Counted from the first letter of the stretch, positions 29,175 to 39,410 are shown. The stretch is DNA of 64,000 nucleotides from Microvirga sp. Mcv34 (GCF_024519725.1 NZ_JALJRK010000008.1:69040-133039), one strand, 5' to 3'. Program-made: numbers and translations. Notes: generated from the sequence alone by a model not told the origin.

Positions 29175-30080
29175 CTACCCCCTGCGGATCAGCGTGCCCG
29201 CGCCGTGATCGGTGAACAGCTCCAGCAGCACCGCGTGCGGCACCTTGCCGTCGAGGATGACAACCGCCTCCACGCCCTTTTCCAGGGCATAGATGCAGGT
29301 CTCGATCTTGGGGATCATGCCATCCGTGATGGTGCCGTCGGCGATGAGGCGGCGGCAATCCTCGATGGTCATTTCCGGGATCAGGTTCTTGTTCTTGTCG
29401 AGAACGCCCGGAACGTCCGTGAGCAACAGGAGGCGCTTGGCCGTCATGGCGCCCGCGATGGCGCCCGCGAAGGTGTCGGCATTGACGTTGTAGGTCTGGC
29501 CGTCATGCCCGGTTGCCACCGGGGCGAGGACGGGGATCAGCTCGGCCTGGAGAACCTGGTCCAGGACGGCCCGGTTCACGTGCTCGGGCTCGCCCACGAA
29601 GCCGAGATCCACCACCTTCTCGATGTTGGAATCCGGGTCGACCGCCGTGCGGGTGACCTTTCGGGCCGTGACCATGTTGCCGTCCTTGCCGGACAGGCCG
29701 ACGGCCTTGCCGCCCTCGGCGCCGATCCAGCCGACGATCTGCTTGTTGATGGAGCCCGCGAGCACCATCTCGACGACCTCGACCGTGGCCTCGTCCGTGA
29801 CGCGTAGGCCACCTTTGAACTCGGACTTGATGCCGAGCTTCTCCAGCATCTTGCCGATCTGCGGTCCGCCGCCATGGACGATGATCGGCTTGATTCCCGA
29901 TTGCTCGAGCAGCACCACGTCCTCGGCGAAGTCCTCGGCCGCCGCACGGTCGCCCATGGCATGGCCGCCATACTTGATCACCACCACCTGCTGGTCATAG
30001 CGCTGCATGTGCGGCAGGGCTTGGACAAGCACCTCGGCCTGCACATGAACGTCGGGAAGGGGGATGGACGGATCGGACAT
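29175..30080 (-). CDS. argB: acetylglutamate kinase
   Basis: Second step of arginine synthesis. 301 aa; the ATG at 30080 gives the family start. Amino acid kinase motifs are [10 protein letters not shown] (about residues 32-41), [16 protein letters not shown] and the C-terminal [19 protein letters not shown]. The N-terminal helix before the kinase fold is the segment that in the arginine-sensitive hexameric class mediates feedback inhibition. It stands downstream of engB and DUF423, the usual alphaproteobacterial grouping. Confidence 0.95.
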   Translation of the reverse strand: MSDPSIPLPDVHVQAEVLVQALPHMQRYDQQVVVIKYGGHAMGDRAAAEDFAEDVVLLEQSGIKPIIVHGGGPQIGKMLEKLGIKSEFKGGLRVTDEATVEVVEMVLAGSINKQIVGWIGAEGGKAVGLSGKDGNMVTARKVTRTAVDPDSNIEKVVDLGFVGEPEHVNRAVLDQVLQAELIPVLAPVATGHDGQTYNVNADTFAGAIAGAMTAKRLLLLTDVPGVLDKNKNLIPEMTIEDCRRLIADGTITDGMIPKIETCIYALEKGVEAVVILDGKVPHAVLLELFTDHGAGTLIRRG

Positions 30081-30121
30081 GAACGGCTCCGCTCGGGGAT
30101 CGGTATCAAACGGCCTGCCTT

Positions 30122-30176
30122 CTAGAGCATCGGACCCAAAAGTGGAATGCACTTTCGGGATCCATCCGATGCTTCA
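30122..30176. repeat. dispersed palindromic repeat, AGCATCGGACCC family
   Basis: TAGAGCATCGGACCCAAAAG opposes GGGATCCATCCGATGCTTC in the gap between argB and DUF423. Confidence 0.8.
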
Positions 30177-30243
30177 CCTTAACCAACGGGCGCATTATGC
30201 ATACGATGCGCCCGCTCGAGGGAAGGCGGCTGCAAACAGGACT

Positions 30244-30612
30244 TCAGGCCCTCAGGCGCAGAAGGGCGGAGATTCCGACGAGCAGCCAGCCCAGCATGAG
30301 GAGGACGCCGCCCGTGGGCGCGGCCCTGGGGAAGAGCGCCACACCCGAGAAGGCCCGGCGGGAAAGGTCACCGCAGAACAGGATCAGGCCGAGCACCAGC
30401 ACGTAGCCGGCGATCTGGGCCAGCATGGGGTTCACGGCTCCGGCCGCCATCAGGGCCACGAGGGCCAGCAGGGCAGGGGCATGGAAGAGCAGGAACTGCG
30501 CCGCCGTGGCGAGATTCCCGCCCGCGATGTGGGCCGCAGCCGCCGACAGGCCGACGCCGAGGAGGCCCGAGAGCGAAGCCAGGACGATCAGGACCCGGGC
30601 GGCGAGGTTCAT
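30244..30612 (-). CDS. DUF423 membrane protein
   Basis: 122 aa with four hydrophobic helices. The family's LGAFAAHAL-like segment appears as [13 protein letters not shown], and the C-terminal part has [10 protein letters not shown] and [19 protein letters not shown]423 proteins are small inner-membrane proteins of unknown function. Its ATG overlaps the engB stop by four bases. Confidence 0.85.
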   Translation of the reverse strand: MNLAARVLIVLASLSGLLGVGLSAAAAHIAGGNLATAAQFLLFHAPALLALVALMAAGAVNPMLAQIAGYVLVLGLILFCGDLSRRAFSGVALFPRAAPTGGVLLMLGWLLVGISALLRLRA

Positions 30613-31265
30613 CCCGCGCCTCTTTCGCTCAGGAGCCTGGCGATCCCGGCGCGCAGCTCGGGGATGCCGAAGCCCGTGCGGCTCGACGTGGGCAGGATCT
30701 CGGGGAACGCGGCGGCACGCTTCTCGATCTTCTGGAGGGTGTCGGCCATGCGCTTGTCGAGTTCGTCCTTCTTCAGCTCATCGGCTTTCGTCAGGACGAT
30801 CTGGTAGGAGACGGCGGCCGTGCCGAGGGTCTCGAGAACCGCCTCGTCCACCGGCTTGATGCCGTGGCGGGCGTCGATCAGCACGTAGACGCGGGCGAGG
30901 CTCGCGCGGCCACGGAGATAATCATGGATCAGCTGCGTCCAGGCAGCGACCTTCTGCTTGTCGACGGCCGCGTAGCCGTAGCCGGGCATGTCGACCAGGT
31001 GGAAGCGGTCGTTGACGTTGAAGAAGTTGAGCTGCTGGGTGCGGCCTGGCGTATGCGAGGTGCGGGCCAGTGTGTTGCGCCCGGTCAGGGCGTTCACGAG
31101 GCTCGACTTGCCGACGTTGGAGCGCCCTGCGAAGGCGATCTCCACTTTGCTCATGGGCGGCAGGTTCTTCAGGGAGTTCGCGGCCCAGATGAAATCCGCT
31201 TCGCCGGCAAAGAGCTTGCGGCCGATCTCGAGAAAGGGGTCGGTATCAGGTTCCATATCGGTCAT
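30609..31265 (-). CDS. engB: ribosome biogenesis GTPase EngB/YihA
   Basis: Essential GTPase for 50S assembly, 218 aa. G1 is [10 protein letters not shown]2 sits in the [10 protein letters not shown] loop, G3 is DMPGYGYA, G4 is TKADEL and G5 is SSRTGFG. It is coupled to DUF423 by overlap. In many alphaproteobacteria it directly follows yidC; here two unrelated genes lie between. Confidence 0.95.
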   Translation of the reverse strand: MTDMEPDTDPFLEIGRKLFAGEADFIWAANSLKNLPPMSKVEIAFAGRSNVGKSSLVNALTGRNTLARTSHTPGRTQQLNFFNVNDRFHLVDMPGYGYAAVDKQKVAAWTQLIHDYLRGRASLARVYVLIDARHGIKPVDEAVLETLGTAAVSYQIVLTKADELKKDELDKRMADTLQKIEKRAAAFPEILPTSSRTGFGIPELRAGIARLLSERGAG

Positions 31266-31327
31266 GAGGCTCTTATCGACGCTTGGTGGCCGGAGTTCAA
31301 GGCATCCCGCTCAAGCTTTTCGGACCG

Positions 31328-32878
31328 TCAGGGAGACGGAGCCCAAAACGGTTCGGCCTTCGCGAGCTTCCTGGAGGCCTTTTTCGCCTGGGTCATGAGC
31401 TTGCGCTCGCGCCTTTTCGTGTCGCCGGCGGCCTTCCGGACCAATTTTCGGAATGGGGGCTCGAGCAAGGTCTTGCCCACCTCCATGTCGTTCAGCTTGC
31501 CCAGCATGTCCTGCAGGCCCTCGAGAAGGTCGAGCATCGCCTTGCGGCTCTTCCTCGCCGGAACGCCCGGGAACAGGGTGGCGAAGAACTCCACGCCGTA
31601 GCGCAGCTTCTTGATGCGGATGCGGAGCTTGTGGCGGTTTTCCGCGTCCAGGTCGGCCATCCGCCGCGCACCCTGCCGGATCCGCTGCCAGCGGCGCGAG
31701 AATTCCTCGACGGCCAGCGCCTGGGCGGGCAGCTCCCGCGCGGCCCTGACGGATGGCTTGCGTCGCGTGAGCCAGCGGCCGGATTCGATCCATGTCGCGG
31801 CCTTCAGGACCGCGCGCATGAAGCGGGGCTTGGACAGGGTCTTCAGAAGGATCTCGAAGGCTTTCGCCCGTAGCCTTTCGGCCTCTTCCAGCACCTGCGG
31901 GCCTTTTTCATGGTCGTCGGCCTTCCGCAGCCGCGCGATCAGGACGTCGAGGTCGCGGACCCGGCCGAGCTTCTTGCCCGCCCATCGGATCTCGGCCCGG
32001 ATGACCTTGCTGTCCCGGTCCCGCAGCATCGGCTCGAACAGCGAGATTGCCGCGTTGAGCCGGCGGAAGCCGACCCGGGTCTGGTGCACCAGCTCGGGAT
32101 CGCTGCTTCGGCGCAGGAGAGCCTCGTTGCGGATGATCTGGGACAGGCAGGACCGGGCGATGGTCTGGAACGCCTCCGCGCATAAGGCCTGGCTCGGGAT
32201 GACGACCCGACCGGCCTTGACCGGCGCGTCGTCGCCTTGGCCGAGAAGCCGGTAGCCTCGCTCGGATTTCGTCACGGGCGAGAGTCGGAACGGGAGGCTG
32301 TCCGCAAGGTCGTCGGCGAGGGAGAACAGGGCAGACGGATGGCCGTCCTTCAACTCCAGCTCGACCTCGCAGAAATGCTCCGCGCCGCTCTCGGTGGAGG
32401 TTCTGGCCTCGTCCAGGGCGAGTTCGATCGTGGCGCCGTCGTGCTTGATCTCGAAGGCCCGGCGGTCCGTGTCGACCGTGAAAACAGGCTTGAGGTCCTG
32501 GCGGATGGCCTCTTTGGCGACGAGCGGAGCCAAGGGGGTGCCGGCGGCAGCCGCGAGATCGGGCCCACCCTCGACCGGGGTTTCCCATTCGCCCCTGTCG
32601 AGAGCCAAGCCTCGCGCCTTGCGTTCCGCCTTGATGGTCTGGATCCCGCGACCGTTCCGCTCCCGGACCCGGAGGGTCAGCCCCGCCCGGTGCAGGGCGC
32701 CGTCCGGGGAATCGTAATAGACGGCGTGGAGGGCTCCGCCCTGGTCGGGAAGCGCCCGGGCCTCTGACATCACCGGATGGCGGAGGAGTTCCCATGCGGC
32801 ATCTGCGGCGAGTTCCAGCTTCAGCTCGATCTCGCTCGCCCTCTCGGGCCTCTGCTTCTCATGCCGCCCGGTATCCAT
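31328..32878 (-). CDS. CYTH-CHAD domain protein (inorganic triphosphatase type)
   Basis: 516 aa. The N-terminal CYTH domain carries the defining ExExK motif as EIELKLEL near residue 16 and acidic/basic tunnel strands (RVRERNG, IKAERKARG, EVELELKDG). From about residue 220 a CHAD helical domain follows, with the conserved histidine in VHQTRVGFRRLNAAI and the basic RHKLRIRIKKLRYGVEFF. CYTH enzymes hydrolyse triphosphate; CHAD domains bind polyphosphate. By inference it acts in polyphosphate or tripolyphosphate metabolism. It lies in the same direction as engB, 62 bases before it. Confidence 0.9.
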   Translation of the reverse strand: MDTGRHEKQRPERASEIELKLELAADAAWELLRHPVMSEARALPDQGGALHAVYYDSPDGALHRAGLTLRVRERNGRGIQTIKAERKARGLALDRGEWETPVEGGPDLAAAAGTPLAPLVAKEAIRQDLKPVFTVDTDRRAFEIKHDGATIELALDEARTSTESGAEHFCEVELELKDGHPSALFSLADDLADSLPFRLSPVTKSERGYRLLGQGDDAPVKAGRVVIPSQALCAEAFQTIARSCLSQIIRNEALLRRSSDPELVHQTRVGFRRLNAAISLFEPMLRDRDSKVIRAEIRWAGKKLGRVRDLDVLIARLRKADDHEKGPQVLEEAERLRAKAFEILLKTLSKPRFMRAVLKAATWIESGRWLTRRKPSVRAARELPAQALAVEEFSRRWQRIRQGARRMADLDAENRHKLRIRIKKLRYGVEFFATLFPGVPARKSRKAMLDLLEGLQDMLGKLNDMEVGKTLLEPPFRKLVRKAAGDTKRRERKLMTQAKKASRKLAKAEPFWAPSP

Positions 32879-33070
32879 GGCCAGCCCGTCTCCGGTTTCC
32901 GATCGGCGATCATGTAGAGCGATTCCCGTTGAAAGCCACGTGATCGATCGCCGACCATCCTGTCTGACAGCTCCTGCCAGAAATCTATCACTCTTGCACT
33001 AAACCGGAGGAGTGCATTCGGCCGGGCAGTCGCCATGCTGTGTCGCCTTGGACATGACGGAAATGCGCAC

Positions 33071-33655
33071 ATGACGGACAACCCCATTCTCATCCGCTCG
33101 GTCGAGGTCCTCTCCGACGATTGGGCCATCCTCAGAAAATTCACCTTCGATTACCGCCGCCGGGACGGCAGCCTGGAGCGGCAGGTTCGGCAGACCTATG
33201 ACCGCGGCCACGGGGCGGTGATCCTGCCCTACGACCCGGAGCGCGGCACGGTCCTGCTCGTCCGGCAGTTTCGGTTGCCGGCCTATGTGAGCGGCCATCC
33301 CGAGCCCCTGATCGAGGCCTGTGCGGGACTTCTCGACAGGGACGACCCGGAGACCTGCATTCGCCGGGAGGCGGAGGAGGAGCTCGGCTACCGGCTCCGC
33401 GACACCGAGCCCGTTTTCCACGTTTTCATGAGCCCAGGCAGCGTGACCGAGCGGCTGATGTTCTTCGTCGCCCGGTATGCTCCGGAGGATCGGATCGGCG
33501 ACGGAGGCGGCGACAGGCATGAGGGAGAGGATATCGAGGTGCTGGAAATGGCCCTCGATCAAGCCCTCGCGATGGTGGAGCAGGGCCGGATCATCGACGG
33601 CAAGACCATCATGCTGCTCCAGCACCTGAAGCTCAAAGGCCTTGTGAGACCCTGA
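33071..33655 (+). CDS. nudK: Nudix hydrolase, NudK (GDP-mannose/ADP-sugar pyrophosphatase) type
   Basis: 194 aa from the ATG at 33071; an upstream ATG at 33035 would add twelve residues. The Nudix box GLLDRDDPETCIRREAEEEL is one residue shorter than the classic form, exactly as in E. coli NudK, and PEPLIEACAGLLD precedes it. The FHVFMSPGSVTERLMFF segment is also NudK-like. It is the only forward gene in a reverse-strand ribosome/membrane biogenesis cluster and is followed by a bidirectional terminator. Confidence 0.85.
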   Translation: MTDNPILIRSVEVLSDDWAILRKFTFDYRRRDGSLERQVRQTYDRGHGAVILPYDPERGTVLLVRQFRLPAYVSGHPEPLIEACAGLLDRDDPETCIRREAEEELGYRLRDTEPVFHVFMSPGSVTERLMFFVARYAPEDRIGDGGGDRHEGEDIEVLEMALDQALAMVEQGRIIDGKTIMLLQHLKLKGLVRP

Positions 33656-33663
33656 CAAAGAAA

Positions 33664-33687
33664 AACCCCGGGTTTGAGCCCGGGGTT
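33664..33687. terminator. bidirectional terminator between nudK and yidC
   Basis: AACCCCGGG and CCCGGGGTT around the loop TTTGAG. TCTTT follows on the forward strand and TTTTT on the reverse strand. It can serve both convergent genes. Confidence 0.9.
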
Positions 33688-33713
33688 CTTTACTGGTCTC
33701 GGCCGGTCGCCGC

Positions 33714-35573
33714 TCAGCCCTTGGCCGGGCTCGCTTTGCGGCTGAAGGTCTTGCGCAGGTTGTCCCAGAGCTCGATCTTCACGCCGTTGCGCTTCATGAT
33801 GAAGGCCTGCTGGCTCACCGAGAGAAGGTTGTTCCAGGCCCAGTAGATCACGAGACCGGCCGGGAACGAGCCGAGCATGAAGGTGAAGATCACCGGCATC
33901 CAAGAGAAGACCTGCTTCTGCACCGGGTCTGGCGGCTCCGGGTTCATCTTCATCTGCAGCCACATGGTGATGCCCATGATGATCGGCCAGACGCCCAGCA
34001 TCAGGAAGTGGCCGATCACCGGCACCGCGCCCGGGTTGTAGGGCAGGAGTCCGAACAGGTTGAAGATCGAGGTCGGATCGGGGGCCGCGAGGTCGCGGAT
34101 CCAGCCGAAGAACGGCGCATGGCGCATTTCGATAGTGACGAAGAGCACCTTGTAGAGCGCGAAGAACACCGGGATCTGGATCAGCACCGGCCAGCAGCCG
34201 GCGACCGGGTTGATCTTCTCCTTGCGGTAGAGCTCCATCAGCGCCTGCTGCTGCTTCATCTTGTCGTCAGCATAGCGCTCGCGGATCGAGGCCATTTCCG
34301 GCTGCACAGCCTTCATCTTCGCCATGGAGCGATAGGACTTGCTGGCGAGCGGGAAGAATAGCCCCTTCAGGATCACGGTCACGAGGAGGATCGCGATGCC
34401 GAAATTGCCGAACAGGCGGAAGAAGAAATCCAGGACCTTAAAGAGCGGCTTGGTGATGAAGTAGAACCAGCCCCAGTCGATCAGGAGATCGAAGTTCTTG
34501 ATGTTCAGGGCGCTGTGATAGGCGTCGACGGTCGCGACTTCCTTGGCGCCGGCGAACAGGCGCTGGGTCACTTCCGTGGTGGCGCCGGGCTGGAGCGTCT
34601 GCGACGCACCGGCCACGGTGGCCTGATAGGTGCGGTCCGCCGTCTGGCCCTGCTGCGACGTGAACGAGCCCTGGAAGGGTTGTGACTGGTCGGGAATGAC
34701 CGCCGCCGCCCAGTACTTGTCGGTGATGCCGAGGAAGCCGCCGGTGACCGAGTTCCAGATCTGGCCGACCGTGCTGCCGCCCGAGATCGGCTCTTTCTTG
34801 TCGAGGTTCGCGTAGGTGACCTCCTGGAGCCCGTTGTCGCCGAGCACGCCGATCATGCCTTCGTGCAGGACGTAATAGCCGAGGGTCACGGGCTTTCCGT
34901 GGCGAGAAACCAGGCTGTAGGATTGCAGCGTCACGGGAGCCGTGCCCCGGTTCTCGACCGCGTCCTTGACCGTGAAAATGTACTTGTCGTCCACCGAAAT
35001 CGTGCGGCGGAAGACCAGGCCCTGGTCATTCTGCCAGGTCAGGGTCACGGGGCTGCCGGGGGTCAGGGAGGTCTTGTCCGCAGTCCAGACCGTATTCTGG
35101 TTCGGCAGGCTGCCAGCTTCGGCGCCGACCCAGCCGAACTCGGCGTAGTACGGGTTCTGGGTGCCGGTGGGCGAGAGGAGCACGATGATCGGGCTCTTGG
35201 GATCCACCGTCTCGCGATAATGCTTGAGGGACACGTCGTCGACGCGGCCGCCGCGCAGATTGATCGAGCCGGAGATCGCGGGCGTGTCGATGGTGACGCG
35301 CGGCGAGGCGGCGAGCGCCGCCTCACGGGATTGGGTGGTCGGAGCCGCCGGCGTGCTCGGGACGGTTCCCGGCACCGTCGGGGACGCGCCACCGGCCTGG
35401 CTCGGGCTCGCCGGAGGATTCGGTGCCGTGGGGTTCACCTGCGTGGACTGCGCCTGCTGGGCGGCCTGCCGCTGCTTTTCGGCCTGGGGAGCCGCATAGA
35501 AGTATTGCCAGCCTAGCAAGATCGCCAGCGATAGCGCGATGGCGACGATGAGGTTCTTGTTGTCTTCACGCAT
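33714..35573 (-). CDS. yidC: membrane protein insertase YidC
   Basis: Inserts and folds inner-membrane proteins with or without SecYEG. 619 aa, gram-negative type: an N-terminal helix ([20 protein letters not shown]), a Q/A/P-rich linker, a large periplasmic domain (about residues 80-340) and a conserved C-terminal five-helix region. That region contains [38 protein letters not shown] and [20 protein letters not shown]. The ATG at 35573 overlaps rnpA by eight bases; the frame upstream of it is a shadow of rnpA. Confidence 0.95.
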   Translation of the reverse strand: MREDNKNLIVAIALSLAILLGWQYFYAAPQAEKQRQAAQQAQSTQVNPTAPNPPASPSQAGGASPTVPGTVPSTPAAPTTQSREAALAASPRVTIDTPAISGSINLRGGRVDDVSLKHYRETVDPKSPIIVLLSPTGTQNPYYAEFGWVGAEAGSLPNQNTVWTADKTSLTPGSPVTLTWQNDQGLVFRRTISVDDKYIFTVKDAVENRGTAPVTLQSYSLVSRHGKPVTLGYYVLHEGMIGVLGDNGLQEVTYANLDKKEPISGGSTVGQIWNSVTGGFLGITDKYWAAAVIPDQSQPFQGSFTSQQGQTADRTYQATVAGASQTLQPGATTEVTQRLFAGAKEVATVDAYHSALNIKNFDLLIDWGWFYFITKPLFKVLDFFFRLFGNFGIAILLVTVILKGLFFPLASKSYRSMAKMKAVQPEMASIRERYADDKMKQQQALMELYRKEKINPVAGCWPVLIQIPVFFALYKVLFVTIEMRHAPFFGWIRDLAAPDPTSIFNLFGLLPYNPGAVPVIGHFLMLGVWPIIMGITMWLQMKMNPEPPDPVQKQVFSWMPVIFTFMLGSFPAGLVIYWAWNNLLSVSQQAFIMKRNGVKIELWDNLRKTFSRKASPAKG

Positions 35574-36000
35574 GGGAATGTCCGCGACGCTCGCCGTTGG
35601 GGGGAGGTGAGGAAGGGGGCCGACGCTCTGCCGACGGCGCGCTCTTCGGCTTGGTGACCGTCCGCAGCGCGCGTCTGAGATCGTCGATGAGCAGATCGAA
35701 ATCGGCGGAGAGGATATCGCGTCGTCCGATGATGACGACGTCCGCATCGATATTCGCGTAATCCTGGCCCGCCGCAGGAAGGGCGGCCCGGAGCCGGCGC
35801 TTGATCCGGTTGCGCTCGGTGGCGTGGCCCACACGCTTCGTCACCGTGAGGCCGAAGCGCAGGCCGAGGCCCGAGCCCTCGCGCAGCCGAGCCTGAACCG
35901 ACATCCGCTCGGTATGAAAGCGGCGGCCAGAGGCCGCCGCGACGAAGTCAGGTCTTTTCGTCAGACGCCCGAGGCTTTGCTCTGCGCGAGGTTCGCGCAT
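35566..36000 (-). CDS. rnpA: ribonuclease P protein component
   Basis: Protein subunit of RNase P, which matures tRNA 5' ends. 144 aa. The RNR motif region reads [12 protein letters not shown], preceded by [11 protein letters not shown], as in all RnpA proteins. The C-terminal tail after about residue 115 is rich in proline, serine and arginine and reads into yidC. The ATG at 36000 starts 20 bases after rpmH. Classic rpmH-rnpA-yidC order. Confidence 0.93.
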   Translation of the reverse strand: MREPRAEQSLGRLTKRPDFVAAASGRRFHTERMSVQARLREGSGLGLRFGLTVTKRVGHATERNRIKRRLRAALPAAGQDYANIDADVVIIGRRDILSADFDLLIDDLRRALRTVTKPKSAPSAERRPPSSPPPNGERRGHSHA

Positions 36001-36019
36001 CGGGCGATCCTTAAGCTGC

Positions 36020-36154
36020 TTACGCCGAAAGGCGCTTGCGGCCATGGGCGCGGCGAGCGGCAATGACCTTACGGCCACCCTTGGTCGCCATGCGCGCACG
36101 GAAGCCGTGGCGGCGCTTGCGAACCAGCTTGCTCGGTTGATACGTCCTCTTCAC
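36020..36154 (-). CDS. rpmH: 50S ribosomal protein L34
   Basis: 44 aa, starting with GTG at 36154: [18 protein letters not shown], then [12 protein letters not shown] and ending HGRKRLSA. This is the complete, highly conserved L34 sequence. It is the first gene of the rpmH-rnpA-yidC run. The 268 bases upstream to the TVP38 gene hold its promoter region and nothing else that I can name. Confidence 0.96.
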   Translation of the reverse strand: MKRTYQPSKLVRKRRHGFRARMATKGGRKVIAARRAHGRKRLSA

Positions 36155-36422
36155 GGCACATCTCCGGTCGAATGGGGCAGCGGTGCTCGATGGCTCGCGC
36201 CCGTCTGGTTGAGTTGGGGTTGCCCCCGAAACTGTCTCGAAAAAACGATCAGCGCCCCAGAAGAGCGCTGTCAGCTTGCGGGCTTATGAAGGAAGGGAGG
36301 GGCAAAGTCAACGCCGCTCTGGCCTTTATGCGGCAATCGGCCCGGCGGCTTCGCCTGAGGTGCCCGGTCCATAGGCCCGCCGGCGCCAAGCCCTACATTG
36401 GGCCTGAAACCAAGGAGAAGTC

Positions 36423-37217
36423 GTGGTCGATCCGCAGCAAAGCCCTCATAGCCCAAAGGGAACGGTCCGTCTCCTGCGAATCCTGCCTCTCGGGGTTCTC
36501 GTCCTGGCTGTGGGAGCCTTCTTCGCCTCGGGCCTGCATCGCTCTCTGAGCTTCGAAACCTTCATCCAATACGAAGCATGGCTGCAGGAGCACGTGGCCG
36601 CCCATCGCCTGGCCATGCTTGGCCTGTTCGGCGTGGTCTACGTGGCGGGAGTCACCCTGTCCCTGCCGGTTTCCGCTCTCCTGACGACCATCGGCGGCTA
36701 TCTGTTCGGCTGGGTGCTTGGCGGCCTTGCGGCCTCCGTGGCGGCCACCCTCGGGGCGACCGGCCTCTTCCTGATCGCCCGCACGTCGCTGGGGGAATCT
36801 CTGCTGCAGAAGGCGGGTGGAAGGATCCAGGCCTTGGCGGCGGGCTTCCGGAAGCAGGCCTTCTTCTATCTTCTTTCGCTGCGGCTGATTCCCGCCGTTC
36901 CCTTCTGGCTGACGAATCTCGCCGCAGCCTTCTTCGGCATGCCGGCCAGGACCTTCGTTCTCGCGACCCAATTGGGCATCCTGCCGGTATCCTTCGCCTT
37001 CGCCTTCGCCGGTTCGGGCCTGGACGAAGCTCTGTCCCGGCACGAGGCGCTCCTGGCCGCGTGCCGAGCGGCCGGGAGAAGCGATTGTGTGGACGCTTTC
37101 GACCCACGGACCCTGATGACACCTGAACTCCTCATCGCCCTCGCCATCCTGGGCGTGCTGGCGCTGGCGCCGGTTGCGCTGAAGCACTGGCGCAGGCGAG
37201 ACTCCGGCCATGGGTGA
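36423..37217 (+). CDS. TVP38/TMEM64 family (SNARE-associated/DedA-like) membrane protein
   Basis: 264 aa, about six hydrophobic segments. The family core is VAGVTLSLPVSALLTTIGGY followed by LFGWVLGG, the GATGLFLIAR helix and the RLIPAVPFWLTNLAAAFFGM re-entrant loop with its conserved arginine and prolines. Bacterial relatives are linked to lipid scrambling or undecaprenyl-phosphate recycling; function here is unproven. GTG at 36423 with AAGGAG seven bases upstream is the start. It is probably monocistronic. Confidence 0.88.
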   Translation: MVDPQQSPHSPKGTVRLLRILPLGVLVLAVGAFFASGLHRSLSFETFIQYEAWLQEHVAAHRLAMLGLFGVVYVAGVTLSLPVSALLTTIGGYLFGWVLGGLAASVAATLGATGLFLIARTSLGESLLQKAGGRIQALAAGFRKQAFFYLLSLRLIPAVPFWLTNLAAAFFGMPARTFVLATQLGILPVSFAFAFAGSGLDEALSRHEALLAACRAAGRSDCVDAFDPRTLMTPELLIALAILGVLALAPVALKHWRRRDSGHG

Positions 37218-37403
37218 AGGCCAAGTACGGTAGGGTAGGGCATCGGAGCCGGGAGGGAGCTCCGCTTTCGGGATTGATTCCTTCCCAGCTCCCTTTATCC
37301 CAGCCCATGTTGGGCGCGGCGGTGGCGTTTCTCGAATCGCCGGCCCACAATTCATGAACGCGGCGACCGGCCTTTGGGCTCCGCCGCCTGGAATGAAACG
37401 GGA

Positions 37404-38840
37404 ATGAGCCGCGAGTCGACCACTCTCACAGGACGCATCCTGAGCCAGTTCGGGCTTTCAGCCCGTCTGCTCCTTCTGACCGTGCTCTTCGTGATGATCG
37501 CGGAGGTGCTCATCTATGTGCCGTCCGTGGCCAATTTCCGGCTGACGTGGCTGAACGACCGTCTGGCGGCGGCACAGATCGCCGCCATGGTCCTCGATGC
37601 GGCGCCGGAGGAAAGCCTGACCGAGGACCTGGAGCTGCGCCTTCTACACGGAGTCGGCGCCAAAGCCATCGCCCTGAAAGGCGGCGGGCGCCGGAGCCTG
37701 CTGGCCTCGGGCGACATGCCGAATGAGGTGAGCAAGACGGTCGATCTGCGCGACGCCAATTGGGCGATCCTGGTGCAGGACGCCTTCTCGGTGCTGTTCA
37801 CCCCCGCCGACAAGCCTATTCGCGTCATCGGCGCCGGCATGGGGGTAGAGTTCGTCGAGATGATCCTCGATCAGGCGCCGCTCCGGCAAGCGATGATCCG
37901 GTTCTCGCGCAACATCCTGTTCCTGTCCCTGTTCATCTCCGGCATCACGGCGTTTCTCGTCTATCTCACCCTGCAATGGGTGATCGTGCGTCCCGTACGG
38001 CGGTTGACCGGCAACATCGCGGAATTCTCCAGCAATCCGGAGGATGCGTCGCGGGTCATTCAGCCGACGGACCGCGTCGACGAGATCGGCCTCGCCGAGC
38101 AGGCGCTTGCCCGCATGGAGACGACGCTCGCCGACGAGCTGCGCCAGAAGCGCCGCCTTGCGCAGCTGGGGCTCGCTGTCAGCAAGATCAATCACGAGCT
38201 GCGCAACATGCTCACCACGGCCCAGCTCCTGACGGATCGCCTGGACAACGTGAGCGACGAGAGCGTCCAGCGCATTGCCCCCAGGCTCGTCAATACCCTC
38301 GATCGGGCCATTGCCTTCTGCGAGACCACCCTGGCCTATGGCCGGGCCACGGAGCCCCTGCCGCAGCGGCGGCTGATTCCGCTGGCACCCCTGATCGAGG
38401 AACTGTCGAACCTCACGGACCTCGCGCCGGAAGTCGGCATCGCCTTCGAGGCCCGCGTACCCGAGGGCCTGATGGTCGATGCCGATCCTGACCAGCTCTC
38501 CCGGGTTTTGGTCAACGTGGTCCGCAACGCCGTTCAGGCCCTGAGCCAGACCGGGTCGCCCGGGGGGCGCCCTCGAATCGATGTATCGGCTTCTCGGGAG
38601 GGCGGCGCGGTGTGCATCCTGATCAAGGACAATGGCCCTGGCATTCCCGAGCGGGCGAAGGCGACCCTGTTCACGCCCTTCCAGGGCTCGGCCCAGAAGG
38701 GGGGCACCGGCCTGGGCCTTCCGATCGCCGCGGAGCTCGTTCAGCTGCACGGCGGCACGATCGCCCTCGACGAGAGCCATGGCACGACCTGCTTCAAGAT
38801 CTCGATTCCGGACCGGCCCTCCGCGTCGGGATCAAACTGA
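37404..38840 (+). CDS. sensor histidine kinase, orphan
   Basis: 478 aa. First helix LLLLTVLFVMIAEVLIYV, periplasmic sensor of about 120 residues, second helix NILFLSLFISGITAFLVYL, HAMP (VRPVRRLTGNIAEFSSNPED), then a dimerisation helix with the phospho-acceptor histidine in KINHELRNMLTTAQ and an ATPase domain with N box VVRNAVQAL, G1 IKDNGPGIP and G2 GGTGLGLPIA. No response regulator gene adjoins it, so its partner must be elsewhere. I chose the ATG at 37404; a TTG at 37374 is in frame. Confidence 0.9.
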   Translation: MSRESTTLTGRILSQFGLSARLLLLTVLFVMIAEVLIYVPSVANFRLTWLNDRLAAAQIAAMVLDAAPEESLTEDLELRLLHGVGAKAIALKGGGRRSLLASGDMPNEVSKTVDLRDANWAILVQDAFSVLFTPADKPIRVIGAGMGVEFVEMILDQAPLRQAMIRFSRNILFLSLFISGITAFLVYLTLQWVIVRPVRRLTGNIAEFSSNPEDASRVIQPTDRVDEIGLAEQALARMETTLADELRQKRRLAQLGLAVSKINHELRNMLTTAQLLTDRLDNVSDESVQRIAPRLVNTLDRAIAFCETTLAYGRATEPLPQRRLIPLAPLIEELSNLTDLAPEVGIAFEARVPEGLMVDADPDQLSRVLVNVVRNAVQALSQTGSPGGRPRIDVSASREGGAVCILIKDNGPGIPERAKATLFTPFQGSAQKGGTGLGLPIAAELVQLHGGTIALDESHGTTCFKISIPDRPSASGSN

Positions 38841-38945
38841 CGCTTTCCGCATATCTTCTGCACGAAGAGGCTTGCCAAGCGGATCAGATGCCTCTATGTC
38901 AGCGGCCTCGGCGAACGTTGCTCCCCGCAACGACTGGCCGACAAG

Positions 38946-39022
38946 GCGCCCGTAGCTCAGCTGGATAGAGCACCAGACTACGAATCTGGGGGTCAGAGGT
39001 TCGAATCCTTTCGGGCGCGCCA
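38946..39022 (+). tRNA. tRNA-Arg (anticodon ACG)
   Basis: GCGCCCG and CGGGCGC form the acceptor stem, TAGCTCAGCTGGATAGAGC the D arm, CAGACTACGAATCTG the anticodon arm with ACG, and GAGGTTCGAATCC the T arm. CCA is encoded. No integrase or duplicated 3' end is seen nearby. Confidence 0.97.
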
Positions 39023-39242
39023 TTTTCCTTTCGAAAATCGATGAAAATGAGAGTTCGAGGCTCAGTTCCTGAGCGTCCTGGCTCCGAATGTGCTTCGCGC
39101 GCTACGGCTGAGGCTGGGCCCGGCGTACCACGTGCGGGAAGAGTTTCCACGATCAAGCGAGATCACCAGCATGAGGCCGGTGACGACGTCGGGAGGTCGG
39201 TTTTCGGCAGCCCGTTGAACGGGCGTAAGGGTCTTGAGGGTT
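39023..39242. other. gene-free interval after tRNA-Arg
   Basis: About 220 bases with no supported gene, repeat family member or clear terminator. Confidence 0.4.
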
Positions 39243-39410
39243 CTACACCTCGGCCGCCGGGGTGATTCCGAGGTCGGTGAGCTTGGCTCGAACCTCCGTG
39301 ATCGGCCGTTTCAGCTTCAGGCTGATCACCGAGACCGGCGCTCCCTCGCGGGCGAGGGACAGAAGAGCCTGGACTGCCTCGTAACTCCAATGATCTCCGG
39401 CCGGGTTCAT
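39243..39410 (-). CDS. small conserved hypothetical protein (55 aa)
   Basis: 55 aa starting MNPAGDHWSYEAVQALLSLA and ending DLGITPAAEV, with KRPITEVRAKL in between. It looks like one small helical, helix-turn-helix-like domain, but I cannot name a family. AGGGAG 9-10 bases before the ATG supports translation. An EcfG-like promoter (GGAAC-N16-GGTT) stands about 90 bases upstream on the same strand, so stress induction is inferred. It is divergent from the GlsB gene. Confidence 0.6.
   Translation of the reverse strand: MNPAGDHWSYEAVQALLSLAREGAPVSVISLKLKRPITEVRAKLTDLGITPAAEV

Noticed and set aside
38946-39242. tRNA-Arg as a mobile-element attachment site
   Set aside because: No integrase, no direct repeat of the tRNA 3' end and only ordinary genes follow.
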